64,000 nt of DNA, from assembly GCF_013386765.1 (NCBI RefSeq), contig NZ_JACARE010000018.1:19535-83534 (forward strand), in the 5' to 3' direction. Both the position numbers and the translations under genes were made by a program. The DNA comes from Pseudomonas yamanorum. Lineage in GTDB: Bacteria; Pseudomonadota; Gammaproteobacteria; Pseudomonadales; Pseudomonadaceae. The notes below the pieces were generated by a model. The model worked only from the letters and a program-made list of their open reading frames with translations, did not search any database and was not told the DNA's origin. This document shows, one piece after another, positions 35,659 through 44,425 of this stretch; positions within the stretch are counted from its first letter, which is position 1, and every line of letters begins with the position of its first letter.

Positions 35659-36258
35659 TTATCCGATGTTCGACAGTTTCAACAGCAGGCGCAGGTCGTT
35701 CAGCAGGTCCTTGCCCTTGACCCGGGCGTCGTAGCGCAGCACCAGGTTGCCGTGGGGGTCGACGATCCACAGCTGGGCATCACCGCTGCCCTGGGCGGCG
35801 GCGTCTTTATTGAAGGTCGACAGGTCCAGGGAATAACGCTGCAGTTGCGGGTATTCGGCCTTGAGCTTGGCGTCGTAGGCAGTGCTTACCGGCTGCGCGC
35901 TGGCCAGGGCGTGGCTGGCGCGGGAGGCGTCGCGGCCCAGGCCGATCTGGAGTTGGCGTGCGAGGTACACCAGTTGCTGGCAGTCGGCGGCGCAGGCCGT
36001 GGGTGCGGTGACCAGCAGCTGCCAGCGGTCTTCGTCGGCCTGCACGCCGATGTCGGCGCGGGTCTGGCCATTGCCGATCATCTCGCCGTGGTAGCTGCGG
36101 CTGTCCGGCACCCAGAACTGCAGCTTGTACATGAAGGTGGCGAGCACCATCGGGCCGATCACCATCAGCAGGATCAGGATCAGTTGCCAGCGGCCCTTGC
36201 GCCGATTGGGCGCTGCTGGCGCGTCAGACATGTTGAGTGGATTCATGGCCGCTCCCAT
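35659..36258 (-). CDS. Membrane-anchored hypothetical protein in the cox assembly cluster
   Basis: 199 residues from the ATG at 36258, which has AAGGAG at ideal spacing. One membrane helix lies at about 24-46 and the rest is predicted periplasmic. The C-terminal part (D-A-Q-L-W-I-V-D-P-H-G-N-L-V-L-R-Y) resembles thioredoxin/SCO-like strands but lacks a CxxxC pair; the isolated C-A-A-D-C near residue 105 may bind a metal. Members of this family are found between surf1 and ctaA in pseudomonads. Its start overlaps the SURF1 stop by 35 bases. An oxidase assembly role is inferred from position only. Confidence 0.7.
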   Translation of the reverse strand: MGAAMNPLNMSDAPAAPNRRKGRWQLILILLMVIGPMVLATFMYKLQFWVPDSRSYHGEMIGNGQTRADIGVQADEDRWQLLVTAPTACAADCQQLVYLARQLQIGLGRDASRASHALASAQPVSTAYDAKLKAEYPQLQRYSLDLSTFNKDAAAQGSGDAQLWIVDPHGNLVLRYDARVKGKDLLNDLRLLLKLSNIG

Positions 36259-36967
36259 GGCGCTTCTCCTTTTTTGTGTTGTGCCATCCGAGGTAGAGGT
36301 AAAGACCGAACAGCGCCACCGCCATGGCGAACCACTGCACGGCATAGCCCAGGTGTTTTTCCGGGCCCATGGCAACCACGGGCCAGTTGGTTTCGTAGGT
36401 GGCCGGGCCCGCTTCAGCCCGCACTTCATAGGCGAATCCGCTGCGATCCAACTCGGCCCACAATGCTTCGGGATGCAGTGCAGTCAGCAATCGCGGCCAC
36501 TTTGCGCCCGCCGGATCGGCGTGCAGCTGGAAGGTCTCGCCCGGGGCTACATAGACCCAGGCGTCGACATTCAGCGGCTGCCCGGGGGTATTGAAAGCGG
36601 GCGGCGTGCGCCGGTCCGGCCAGGGCAGCCAGCCGCGATTGAGCAGCAGCCACTGGCCGCTGGCCTGATCATGGAAAGGTTGCAGCAGCTCCACACCGAC
36701 CTTGCCGTCGCGAAAGCGGTTATCCAGCAACACGCTGTGCTCGGCGTCGAACTGCCCGCGCAAATGCACACGACGGAACGCCGGATCTTCGGTGGCCTGC
36801 AATTGCGTACTGCTCATGGGCTCGGCAGCACGGCGCTCGGCGTAGGTTTCCAGCAGCGCCTGTTTTTCGTGACCACGGGACAGTTGCCAAAAGCCGAGGA
36901 ACACCAGCAACGGCAGCAGCACAAGCACCACCAGCGTCGGCGCAATACCGGGGCGAAAGGGTTTCAT
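36224..36967 (-). CDS. SURF1-family cytochrome oxidase assembly protein
   Basis: 247 residues with the SURF1 architecture: one helix at each end (about 10-28 and 212-232) and a periplasmic middle. Motifs include F-L-G-F-W-Q-L-S-R near the first helix, L-L-N-R-G-W-L-P and Y-A-V-Q-W-F-A-M-A just before the second helix. SURF1 helps insert heme A into subunit I. The start is the ATG at 36967; frames upstream run into the divergent DUF2909 gene. Confidence 0.9.
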   Translation of the reverse strand: MKPFRPGIAPTLVVLVLLPLLVFLGFWQLSRGHEKQALLETYAERRAAEPMSSTQLQATEDPAFRRVHLRGQFDAEHSVLLDNRFRDGKVGVELLQPFHDQASGQWLLLNRGWLPWPDRRTPPAFNTPGQPLNVDAWVYVAPGETFQLHADPAGAKWPRLLTALHPEALWAELDRSGFAYEVRAEAGPATYETNWPVVAMGPEKHLGYAVQWFAMAVALFGLYLYLGWHNTKKEKRHGSGHESTQHV

Positions 36968-37051
36968 GGCATTGCCGCAGAGGTCGGTGCTGCGCTGGCT
37001 ATACTGAATCTCATTGCTCGCCCCCTCCAAAAAAGAGCCCCGGAGCCCACC

Positions 37052-37255
37052 ATGCTCAAAGCAGCCATTGCCCTGATGCTGATTGCTACCGTCGTGAGCC
37101 TGTTCAGTGGCTTGTTCTTCCTGGTCAAGGACGAGGGCAACTCCAATCGCCTCGTCACTGCCTTGACCGTGCGTGTGGTGCTGGCCGTGATCACCCTGGG
37201 GTTGATCACCTGGGGGTTCTTCAGCGGCCAGCTGGTGTCTCATGCGCCCTGGTGA
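37052..37255 (+). CDS. DUF2909 twin-helix membrane protein
   Basis: 67 residues with two hydrophobic helices (about 3-24 and 38-60) joined by a short charged loop K-D-E-G-N-S-N-R. This matches DUF2909, small proteins found beside coxC/surf1. It is the only plus-strand gene inside the minus-strand oxidase cluster, lying between coxC and surf1. GGAG lies nine bases upstream of the ATG. Function is unknown. Confidence 0.82.
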   Translation: MLKAAIALMLIATVVSLFSGLFFLVKDEGNSNRLVTALTVRVVLAVITLGLITWGFFSGQLVSHAPW

Positions 37256-37261
37256 AAATCC

Positions 37262-38149
37262 TCAAAGCACGTAAACGAAGAAAAACAGCCCGATCCACAC
37301 CACGTCCACAAAGTGCCAATACCAACTGGCCGCCTCGAAGCCGAACTGGTGCTCGTTGTTGAAATGCCCCTTCAGGATGCGCATCAGCATCACAAACAAA
37401 ATGATCGTGCCGATGGTCACGTGGGCGCCGTGGAAACCGGTGAGCATGAAGAAGGTCGCGCCGTATACGCCGGAACCCAGGGTAAGGCCCAGTTCCTTGT
37501 AGGCGTGGATGTATTCCTCGGCCTGGAAGCCGAGAAACGCCCAACCCAGCAGCACGGTGATCGCCAGCCAGATCTTCAGCGCGCCGCGATGGCCTTTGCG
37601 CAAGGCGTGGTGGGCGATGGTGATGGTCACGCTGGAGCTCACCAGCAAGATCGTGTTGATCAGCGGCAGGCCCCACGGGCTGATGGTGCCCTTGGGCGCC
37701 GGGAACAGTTTCGGGTCAGGATTGTTCAGCAGCGGCCAGGCAAATTCGAAGTTCGGCCACAGCATGTGGGCGATGCCCTTGTGGCCTTCGCCCGCCAGCC
37801 AGGGCGCCGACATGTGCCGCACATAAAACAGCGCACCGAAGAAGGCGATGAAGAACATCACCTCGGAGAAGATGAACCAGGTCATGCCCCAGCGAAAGGA
37901 GCGGTCCATCTGCGAACTGTACAAACCGGCACGGCTTTCCTTGATCACCGCGCCGAACCAGCCAAACATCATGTAGGCCAGCAGCAGACCACCGACGAAA
38001 AAGATCAGCGGGCCGTGGGATTCCGGGCGTGCGGCCTTCAGGTCGTTGAACCAGGTAGCCAGCCCGAACACCGTAATCAGCATGCCCAACGTGGCAATTA
38101 TTGGCCATTTGCTTTGCGCTGGTACGTAGTACGTATCATGAGTCGACAT
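37262..38149 (-). CDS. coxC: Cytochrome c oxidase subunit III
   Basis: 295 residues with seven membrane helices. Motifs include F-W-P-type proton and lipid contacts (seen as F-A-W-P-L-L-N-N), F-F-M-L-T-G-F-H-G-A-H-V and W-Y-W-H-F-V-D-V-V-W near the C-terminus. It belongs to the aa3 oxidase with CoxA and CoxB. It is convergent with the tiny DUF2909 gene, six bases away. Confidence 0.94.
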   Translation of the reverse strand: MSTHDTYYVPAQSKWPIIATLGMLITVFGLATWFNDLKAARPESHGPLIFFVGGLLLAYMMFGWFGAVIKESRAGLYSSQMDRSFRWGMTWFIFSEVMFFIAFFGALFYVRHMSAPWLAGEGHKGIAHMLWPNFEFAWPLLNNPDPKLFPAPKGTISPWGLPLINTILLVSSSVTITIAHHALRKGHRGALKIWLAITVLLGWAFLGFQAEEYIHAYKELGLTLGSGVYGATFFMLTGFHGAHVTIGTIILFVMLMRILKGHFNNEHQFGFEAASWYWHFVDVVWIGLFFFVYVL

Positions 38150-38184
38150 GTATTCGTTCTCCTAATCGAGCCCGCAAGCAACGC

Positions 38185-38736
38185 CTAGCCGCCGGTATGG
38201 ACAGCCACGGGCGGTTGGCGCGCGGTGATATCGAACAGCGTGTACGCCAGGGTCAAATGCTTCACATCCTTGGGCATGTCGCGATCGACAATGAAGCGCA
38301 CCGGCATCTCTATGCGCTGGCCTGGCTGTAGCACTTGCTGGGTGAAGCAAAAACACTCGGTCTTGTGGAAGTACATCGCTGCCTCGGCGGGCGAAATGCT
38401 CGGCACCGCCTGGGCCGTCATCGGTTTGTCGGTGGGGTTGTAGGCCACGAACAGCATCTCGGTGACCGCGCCGGGGTTGACCACCACCTCGTCGGCCTTG
38501 GAGTGGAACTCCCAGACCATGTCGATGGCATTGGTGGACAAAAACTGCACACGCACCTGGCGCGTCGGGTCCACCACCTGCTCGCCTTCGTACTGCCCGG
38601 CGGTCTTGCCGTTGATGCCGAACGCCTTGCACATCACGTCGTAGATCGGCACCAGGGCAAAGCCGAAGGCGAACATCGCCACCACCAGGATCAACAGGCG
38701 CGTGACCAGGCGCTTGATGGGCACGGACTCAAGCAT
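38185..38736 (-). CDS. ctaG: Cytochrome c oxidase assembly protein CtaG (Cox11)
   Basis: 183 residues, one N-terminal helix (about 10-32) then a periplasmic immunoglobulin-like domain. The copper motif is C-F-C-F near residue 125, typical of Cox11. It delivers copper to the CuB site of subunit I. The ATG at 38736 is preferred: an in-frame extension upstream is translated from a REPIN. Confidence 0.92.
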   Translation of the reverse strand: MLESVPIKRLVTRLLILVVAMFAFGFALVPIYDVMCKAFGINGKTAGQYEGEQVVDPTRQVRVQFLSTNAIDMVWEFHSKADEVVVNPGAVTEMLFVAYNPTDKPMTAQAVPSISPAEAAMYFHKTECFCFTQQVLQPGQRIEMPVRFIVDRDMPKDVKHLTLAYTLFDITARQPPVAVHTGG

Positions 38737-38776
38737 GGCGGCCACCTGCGAATGAATGCTCTGTGAATGGCTTTTC

Positions 38777-38863
38777 TGTGGGAGCTGCCTTGCCCGCGAT
38801 GCTGGCAACTCGGTCTTTCAGGCACACCGAGGTGATGCCATCGCAGGCAAGCCAGGTCCCACA
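38777..38863. repeat. REPIN: degenerate TGTGGGAGC inverted pair between coxA and ctaG
   Basis: The left arm begins TGTGGGAGCTGCCTTGCCCG and the right arm ends GCCAGGTCCCACA, differing from a perfect match at a few bases. It lies inside the oxidase operon, between the coxA stop and the ctaG start, where a hairpin could tune downstream expression. Confidence 0.83.
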
Positions 38864-38877
38864 GGGTAGGGAGGTGT

Positions 38878-40467
38878 TCATTTGACCTCCGGCGGCGTGG
38901 TAAACGTGTGGTACGGCGCGGGCGAAGGGATGCTCCACTCCAGCCCTTCGGCGCCATCCCACGGCTTGGCCGGCGCGGGCGGGCCGCCACGGATGCACTT
39001 GATGACGATGAACAGGAAGAAGATCTGCGTCGCGCCAAAGGTGAAGGCACCGATGGAGGAGACCATGTTGAAGTCGGCGAACTGCAGGTTGTAGTCCGGC
39101 ACCCGACGCGGCATGCCGGCAAGTCCTACGAAGTGCATCGGGAAGAACGCCATGTTCATCCCCACGAACGACAGCCAAAAGTGCAGCTTGCCCAGGGTTT
39201 CGTCATACATGTGGCCGGTCCATTTCGGCAGCCAGTAGTAGGCCGAGGCGAAGATCCCGAAGATCGCGCCAGGCACCAGTACGTAATGGAAATGCGCCAC
39301 CACGAAGTAGGTGTCGTGGTACTGGAAGTCCGCCGGGGCGATGGCCAGCATCAGCCCGGAGAACCCACCGATGGTGAACAGAATCACGAAGGCCACGGCG
39401 AACAGCATCGGCGTCTCGAAGGTCAGCGAGCCTTGCCACATGGTGCTCACCCAGTTGAACACCTTCACCCCCGTGGGCACCGCGATCAGCAGCGTGGCGT
39501 ACATGAAGAACAGCTCGCCCACCAGTGGGATGCCCACCACGAACATGTGGTGCGCCCACACGATGAACGACAGGAACGCGATGCTCGCCGTGGCGTACAC
39601 CATCGAGGTGTAGCCGAACAGCGGCTTGCGCGAGAAGGTCGGGATGATCGAGCTGACGGCGCCGAAGGCCGGCAGGATCATGATGTACACCTCGGGATGC
39701 CCGAAGAACCAGAACACATGCTGGAACAGCACCGGATCGCCGCCGCCGGCGGCACTGAAGAAGCTGGTGCCGAAGTGGATATCCATCAACATCATGGTCA
39801 CGCAACCCGCCAGCACCGGCATCACCGCGATCAGCAGGAAGGCTGTGATCAGCCAGGTCCAGACGAACAGCGGCATTTTCATCAGGGTCATGCCGGGAGC
39901 GCGCAGGTTGAGGATGGTGGCGACCACGTTGATCGCACCCATGATCGAGCTGATGCCCATCAGGTGGATGGCGAAGATGAAGAAGGTCACGCTTTCCGGC
40001 GCATAGGTGGTGGAGAGCGGGGCGTAGAAGGTCCAGCCGAAGTTCGGCCCGCCGCCGGGCATGAACAGGGTGGACACCAGCATCAGGAACGCCGCTGGCA
40101 ACAGCCAGAAACTGAAGTTGTTCATGCGCGGCAGGGCCATGTCGGGCGCGCCGATCATCAACGGGATCATCCAGTTGGCCAGGCCGACAAACGCCGGCAT
40201 CACCGCACCGAACACCATCACCAGGCCGTGCATGGTGGTCATCTGGTTGAAGAACGCCGGCTCCACGATCTGCAGGCCCGGCTGGAACAGCTCGGCGCGG
40301 ATCACCATGGCGAACGAGCCGCCGAGCAGGAACATGGCGAAGCTGAACCACAGGTACATGGTCCCGATGTCTTTGTGGTTGGTGGTCAGCACCCAACGCA
40401 TCAGGCCCTTGGCGGGGCCGTGAGCGTGGTCACCGGCATGACCGTGGTCATCGATCACAGCGCTCAT
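38878..40467 (-). CDS. coxA: Cytochrome c oxidase subunit I
   Basis: 529 residues, twelve membrane helices, heme-copper oxidase. The motif W-F-F-G-H-P-E-V-Y-I-M-I-L holds the CuB His and the cross-linked Tyr, H-H-M-F-V-V-G gives two CuB histidines, and H-F-H-Y-V-L gives the heme a/a3 ligands. The Glu of the D channel in the HPEVYIMILPAFG-type A1 class is not verified here. It is the catalytic subunit of the aa3 oxidase, transcribed after coxB. Confidence 0.96.
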   Translation of the reverse strand: MSAVIDDHGHAGDHAHGPAKGLMRWVLTTNHKDIGTMYLWFSFAMFLLGGSFAMVIRAELFQPGLQIVEPAFFNQMTTMHGLVMVFGAVMPAFVGLANWMIPLMIGAPDMALPRMNNFSFWLLPAAFLMLVSTLFMPGGGPNFGWTFYAPLSTTYAPESVTFFIFAIHLMGISSIMGAINVVATILNLRAPGMTLMKMPLFVWTWLITAFLLIAVMPVLAGCVTMMLMDIHFGTSFFSAAGGGDPVLFQHVFWFFGHPEVYIMILPAFGAVSSIIPTFSRKPLFGYTSMVYATASIAFLSFIVWAHHMFVVGIPLVGELFFMYATLLIAVPTGVKVFNWVSTMWQGSLTFETPMLFAVAFVILFTIGGFSGLMLAIAPADFQYHDTYFVVAHFHYVLVPGAIFGIFASAYYWLPKWTGHMYDETLGKLHFWLSFVGMNMAFFPMHFVGLAGMPRRVPDYNLQFADFNMVSSIGAFTFGATQIFFLFIVIKCIRGGPPAPAKPWDGAEGLEWSIPSPAPYHTFTTPPEVK

Positions 40468-40525
40468 GGCCTTTCTCCTGCGAACGAGTGGGCGGGACGG
40501 TTCAGGGAATACGCAATGAAGGAAG

Positions 40526-41653
40526 TCATTTGCTTTCCGCCTGTTTCAGAGCCAGCACGTCTTTAGGAGTGACCATGTCGCCTTTGTTGTTGCCCCAGGC
40601 GTTGCGTTCGTAGGTCACGACCGCCGCGATATCGACTTCCGACAGCTGCTTGCCGAATGCCGCCATGGCGGTGCCGGGCTTGCCGAAGTACACGCGGTGC
40701 AGGTGGTCTTCCTTGGCTCCCGTGGCGATCGGCGAGCCTTTGAGCGCCGGGAACATCGGCGGCAAGCCCTGGCCTTCGGCCTGGTGACAGGCTACGCAGG
40801 TGGTGTGGTAAACCTTGTCGCCACGGGCCACCAGCTCATCCAGGGTCCATTCCTTGGAGGTCAGCTCCTTGAGCTTGGCCGCTTCTTCCTTGCGCTCGCC
40901 GAGCCAGGTGTCGTAGTCGGCCTTGGACTTGACCTCAACCACGATGGGCATGAAGCCATGGTCCTTGCCGCACAGCTCGGCGCACTGGCCGCGGTAGATG
41001 CCGGGCTTCTCGACCCGGGTCCAGGCCTCGTTGACGAAGCCGGGAATCGCATCGCGCTTGACCGCAAACGCCGGCACCCACCACGAGTGGATCACATCGG
41101 CGGCCGTCACCAGGAAACGCACCTTGGCGCCCACCGGCAGCACCAGCGGCTGGTCGACTTCCAGCAGGTAATGCTCGCCTTTGACGGCCTGGTTATGAAT
41201 CTGCTCGGCGGGCGTGGCCAGGTTGCTGAAAAACTCCACATCCTGGCCCAGGTATTTGTAGTGCCACTTCCACTGGTAGCCGGTGACCTGGATATCGATA
41301 TCCGACTCGGTGCTGTCGTAGATGTTGATCAGCGTCTTGGTGGCCGGAATGGCCATCGCCACCAGGATCAACAGGGGCACCACGGTCCAGAGAATCTCCA
41401 CCGTCGTACTCTCGTGGAACTTGGCCGCCACCTGGCCCGTGGAGCGCCGGTGAACGATCATCGACCAGAACATCGCGCCAAACACGACGATGCCGATCAC
41501 CACACAAATCCAGAAAATGGTCATGTGCAGGTCAAACACGGCGTGACTGACTTCAGTGGCCCCTGGCGCCATATTCGTTGTCCAGGCGGCTTGCGCCTGG
41601 CCGAATACTGACCACAACAGTAGACCCATCCAAACATGTGGATGTCGCGTCAT
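40526..41653 (-). CDS. coxB: Cytochrome c oxidase subunit II with fused cytochrome c domain
   Basis: 375 residues: signal peptide (about 1-22), two membrane helices (about 40-105), a cupredoxin domain with the CuA site C-A-E-L-C-G-K-D-H-G-F-M and the upstream V-I-H-S-W-W, then a C-terminal cytochrome c domain with C-V-A-C-H. The fused heme domain makes this a caa3-like oxidase. It is the first gene of the cox operon, with a 368-bp region upstream. Confidence 0.95.
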   Translation of the reverse strand: MTRHPHVWMGLLLWSVFGQAQAAWTTNMAPGATEVSHAVFDLHMTIFWICVVIGIVVFGAMFWSMIVHRRSTGQVAAKFHESTTVEILWTVVPLLILVAMAIPATKTLINIYDSTESDIDIQVTGYQWKWHYKYLGQDVEFFSNLATPAEQIHNQAVKGEHYLLEVDQPLVLPVGAKVRFLVTAADVIHSWWVPAFAVKRDAIPGFVNEAWTRVEKPGIYRGQCAELCGKDHGFMPIVVEVKSKADYDTWLGERKEEAAKLKELTSKEWTLDELVARGDKVYHTTCVACHQAEGQGLPPMFPALKGSPIATGAKEDHLHRVYFGKPGTAMAAFGKQLSEVDIAAVVTYERNAWGNNKGDMVTPKDVLALKQAESK

Positions 41654-42021
41654 TGCGGGTTCCCCTTATCGTTCTTGTTATCCCGCCGGTTTGCACCTGC
41701 GGCCAAGGGAGCGGCTTCCATACTGCTTACAACCGCTAAGCCTTGCCTGCTCATGCAGTCGGGCGTCATCAGCTAATTGCGTACAAAACCGAGTATAGAC
41801 AGCGACCGCCACCCCGCAATGTGATCGGGCAAATGAACGAAAATGGACGAACCGACCACACAACAGGACAAGTGGAGCGACTTATCCGACGAACGATGGC
41901 GATTTGATATAACAGCAGTGCATAACCATGAAATAATTATGACAAATGCGTCTTAGGCTCTCGTATAAACGAGCTACCTTATGCTCTCCCTATTTCCTAC
42001 GCCTGCACCACTGGAGCTTTC
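41654..42021. promoter_or_regulatory. Divergent promoter region between coxB and a hypothetical gene
   Basis: No protein-like frame is present. The half near 42 kb is A/T-rich (41900-41945), as expected of a promoter, and contains a small hairpin, GCTC-N10-GAGC around 41957-41974. No confident operator was recognised. Confidence 0.4.
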
Positions 42022-42669
42022 ATGAACACCGCCGCATTGCGCGAGCAGATTTCCCGTGCCCATCAACACGAATCCAGCACTGGCCAGCTTGCTCAGCAGC
42101 TGGAAGTTCAGTTACCGCACCTGCACCCGGCGATCGCCCTGCCTGATGTCGACGCCAAGGGCGTGATGACGCGTTTTGTCAGCGCCTACATCGACCAGGT
42201 CCCGGATTTGCTGGACGCGGCCAACGATGTCGCCCGTGAAGCCGGCATTGAGAGCCAGATCAAACCGGTACTGAAAATCGCCGAGCATTTCTTCCTGCAG
42301 CCGCCAGCGATCCTGGCCGGGCATGAGGGCCTGGACGGTTTGCTGGACGAGGCTTACCTGGCGCATCGCCTGGTGGAAGAGGTCAACGATCTGTATATCA
42401 AGCACTTCGGCCAGCCGTTGATCCCGCTGGATACCACCGTGGCGAACGTGATTGCCCACCAGTTGATCGGCGAAACATTTGCCAACCAGCTGGATGAAGC
42501 GGTGCACCACGCGGTGGATGAGATGCTCAACGAAGACAGCTTTGCGCTGGAGTCGGTCGAGACTTACCGCGACAAGCTCAAGAGCCCGGACACGGAAGCC
42601 GCGTGGAAACGCTGGCCGTGCCTGTCGCGGCAGTTGGGTGTGGGTCTTGAGCTGGACCAGCCGGCCTAA
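42022..42669 (+). CDS. Hypothetical cytoplasmic protein (PA0104-like)
   Basis: 215 residues, acidic, helical, without signal peptide or membrane segment. Recognisable stretches are H-F-F-L-Q-P-P near residue 90 and L-I-P-L-D-T-T-V-A-N near residue 135, with several His/Glu pairs (for example V-H-H-A-V-D-E) that could bind a metal, but I know no function. By position it matches the hypothetical gene next to coxB in P. aeruginosa. It stands alone between the divergent cox operon and the convergent SulP gene, followed by a REPIN. Confidence 0.72.
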   Translation: MNTAALREQISRAHQHESSTGQLAQQLEVQLPHLHPAIALPDVDAKGVMTRFVSAYIDQVPDLLDAANDVAREAGIESQIKPVLKIAEHFFLQPPAILAGHEGLDGLLDEAYLAHRLVEEVNDLYIKHFGQPLIPLDTTVANVIAHQLIGETFANQLDEAVHHAVDEMLNEDSFALESVETYRDKLKSPDTEAAWKRWPCLSRQLGVGLELDQPA

Positions 42670-42693
42670 ATCTCCCGACCGACATAGATCAAA

Positions 42694-42784
42694 TGTGGGA
42701 GCCGGGCTTGCCCGCGATAGCGGTGTATCAGCCAATACATTCTTTGCTGATCTAACGCCATCGCGGGCAAGCCCGGCTCCCACA
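42694..42784. repeat. REPIN: TGTGGGAGCCGGGCTTGCCCG inverted pair
   Basis: The left arm begins TGTGGGAGCCGGGCTTGCCC at 42694 and its exact inverse complement ends at 42784. This CCGGGC variant differs from the CTGGCTTGCC type at 27, 32 and 33 kb. It separates two convergent genes. Confidence 0.88.
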
Positions 42785-42798
42785 GGGTTATGCAGGGA

Positions 42799-44340
42799 TC
42801 ACACAGCAGCTGAACCTATCCCGGTCGTTGTCCTGACTCTGCCTTCCAACCTGCGCTTCAACCCTCGCGCCTCGATCACCAGCGTCGAGCCCTTGGCCGC
42901 ATTCGCCCGCCCCCATTCCTCCAACAGCTCAAGGCAGGAGTGGTCGATGTAACTCAGGTTACTGAGGGGCACATGCACGGTCGTCCCGGCAGGTACCGTC
43001 GACAACACCTGAGTCAACGCCGGCACCTTGAGAAAGGTCGCAGCCCCCGTCAAGCGCAGCTCCATCTCGCCCTCCGGCGGCAGGTCGATCAGGCTTATCT
43101 TCAAGCGTGAAGCCTTGAACGCCAGCTTGACCAGCGTCAGCCCGAAGCCCACCAGCACCCCCGTCAGCAGGTCGGTAAAAATGATCGCCAGGGCAGTCGC
43201 CGCGTAGGTGAACATCGGCATCCGTCCGTAACGCGCCAAGCCACGAAACGCCTTCATGTCCACCAGCTTGATCCCGGTGTACACCAACACGCCCGCCAGG
43301 CTTGCCACCGGAATGCTTTGCAGCACGCTGGACAGCAACAGCACGAACGCCAGTAACCACAAGCCGTGGAACATCGCCGACAGCCGCGTGGTGGCGCCGG
43401 CCTGGACGTTGGCCGAGCTGCGCACGATCACGCCGGTCATCGGCAGGGCGCCCACCAGGCCACACAGCATGTTACCCACACCTTGTGCCGATAATTCCTT
43501 GTCGAAATCGGAACGTTGCCCGGCGTGCATACGGTCGACCGCCGCCGCCGAAAGTAATGTTTCAGCGCTGGCGATAAACGCCACGGCGAACGCGGCGATC
43601 AACAGGTTGGGATCTGCCAGGTTCAGCAGGTCGCTGGGGCGCAGCCAGTCGATGGCATCGGCGAGGTTTTCCGGCACCTCCACACGCTTGACCTGCAGCG
43701 CCAGCACCAGGCTGGTAACCGTCGCCAAGCCCACACCGAGCAGGGCGCCCGGCACGAAGCGCAGTTTTTGCGGGCGAAACTTGTCCCACAGCCACATCAC
43801 CAGAATCGTCGACAGCCCGAGCAAACCGGCCTGCCAGCCGAGGCCGCCGCCGAGGGTGGGTATCGCCTGGACCAACGCCGCCGGAAAGCCGGCGAGGTTA
43901 TCCAGCCCGGAAGGTTTTGGCACACCGTCGAGCATCACATGCACTTGAGACAGGACAATCAGCACCCCGATCCCCGCCAGCATCCCGTACACCACCGCCG
44001 GCGCAGTGACGCGAAACCAGCAGCCCAGGCGCAAACGCCCGGCTACCAGTTGCAGGAAGCCCGCCAGCAACAGGATCGGCCCGAGCATGGCCATGCCATG
44101 CTGGCGCACCAACTCGAACACCAGCACCGCCAAACCCGCCGCCGGCCCGCTGACTTGCAGCGGCGACCCCGCCAGCCAACCCACTACCAAACCGCCGATG
44201 ATCCCGGTGATCAGGCCCTTGGCCGGTGGCATCCCGGAAGCAATCGCGATCCCCATGCATAACGGCAGGGCGACCAGAAACACAACCACGGAGGCCAGCA
44301 GCTCCCGTGGCAGTACAGCTTTTAATTGAGCAGCACGCAT
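42799..44340 (-). CDS. SulP-family anion transporter (likely bicarbonate or sulfate)
   Basis: 513 residues: a long membrane domain (about 15-400) with G-I-A-I-A-S-G-M-P-P and G-P-A-A-G-L-A motifs of SulP/SLC26, and a C-terminal STAS domain (about 420-505) with N-L-S-Y-I-D-H-S-C-L-E. The next gene upstream encodes a beta-carbonic anhydrase, 85 bases away on the same strand. Such pairing suggests an inorganic-carbon transporter, as in cyanobacterial BicA, rather than sulfate, but the substrate is inferred. Start ATG at 44340. Confidence 0.9.
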   Translation of the reverse strand: MRAAQLKAVLPRELLASVVVFLVALPLCMGIAIASGMPPAKGLITGIIGGLVVGWLAGSPLQVSGPAAGLAVLVFELVRQHGMAMLGPILLLAGFLQLVAGRLRLGCWFRVTAPAVVYGMLAGIGVLIVLSQVHVMLDGVPKPSGLDNLAGFPAALVQAIPTLGGGLGWQAGLLGLSTILVMWLWDKFRPQKLRFVPGALLGVGLATVTSLVLALQVKRVEVPENLADAIDWLRPSDLLNLADPNLLIAAFAVAFIASAETLLSAAAVDRMHAGQRSDFDKELSAQGVGNMLCGLVGALPMTGVIVRSSANVQAGATTRLSAMFHGLWLLAFVLLLSSVLQSIPVASLAGVLVYTGIKLVDMKAFRGLARYGRMPMFTYAATALAIIFTDLLTGVLVGFGLTLVKLAFKASRLKISLIDLPPEGEMELRLTGAATFLKVPALTQVLSTVPAGTTVHVPLSNLSYIDHSCLELLEEWGRANAAKGSTLVIEARGLKRRLEGRVRTTTGIGSAAV

Positions 44341-44425
44341 GATGACTCTCCCGAGGCATTCGCCGGGCGTGGCAAGGCCTGGCTGCTCGAATGGCAGCCA
44401 TCGCTTTACCCGACAGGGGATTGTT

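Noticed and set aside
38908..40566. 552-codon plus-strand frame opposite coxA
   Set aside because: The composition (very rich in His, Gln, Arg and Glu) is that of an antisense frame; coxA on the other strand has full catalytic motifs.
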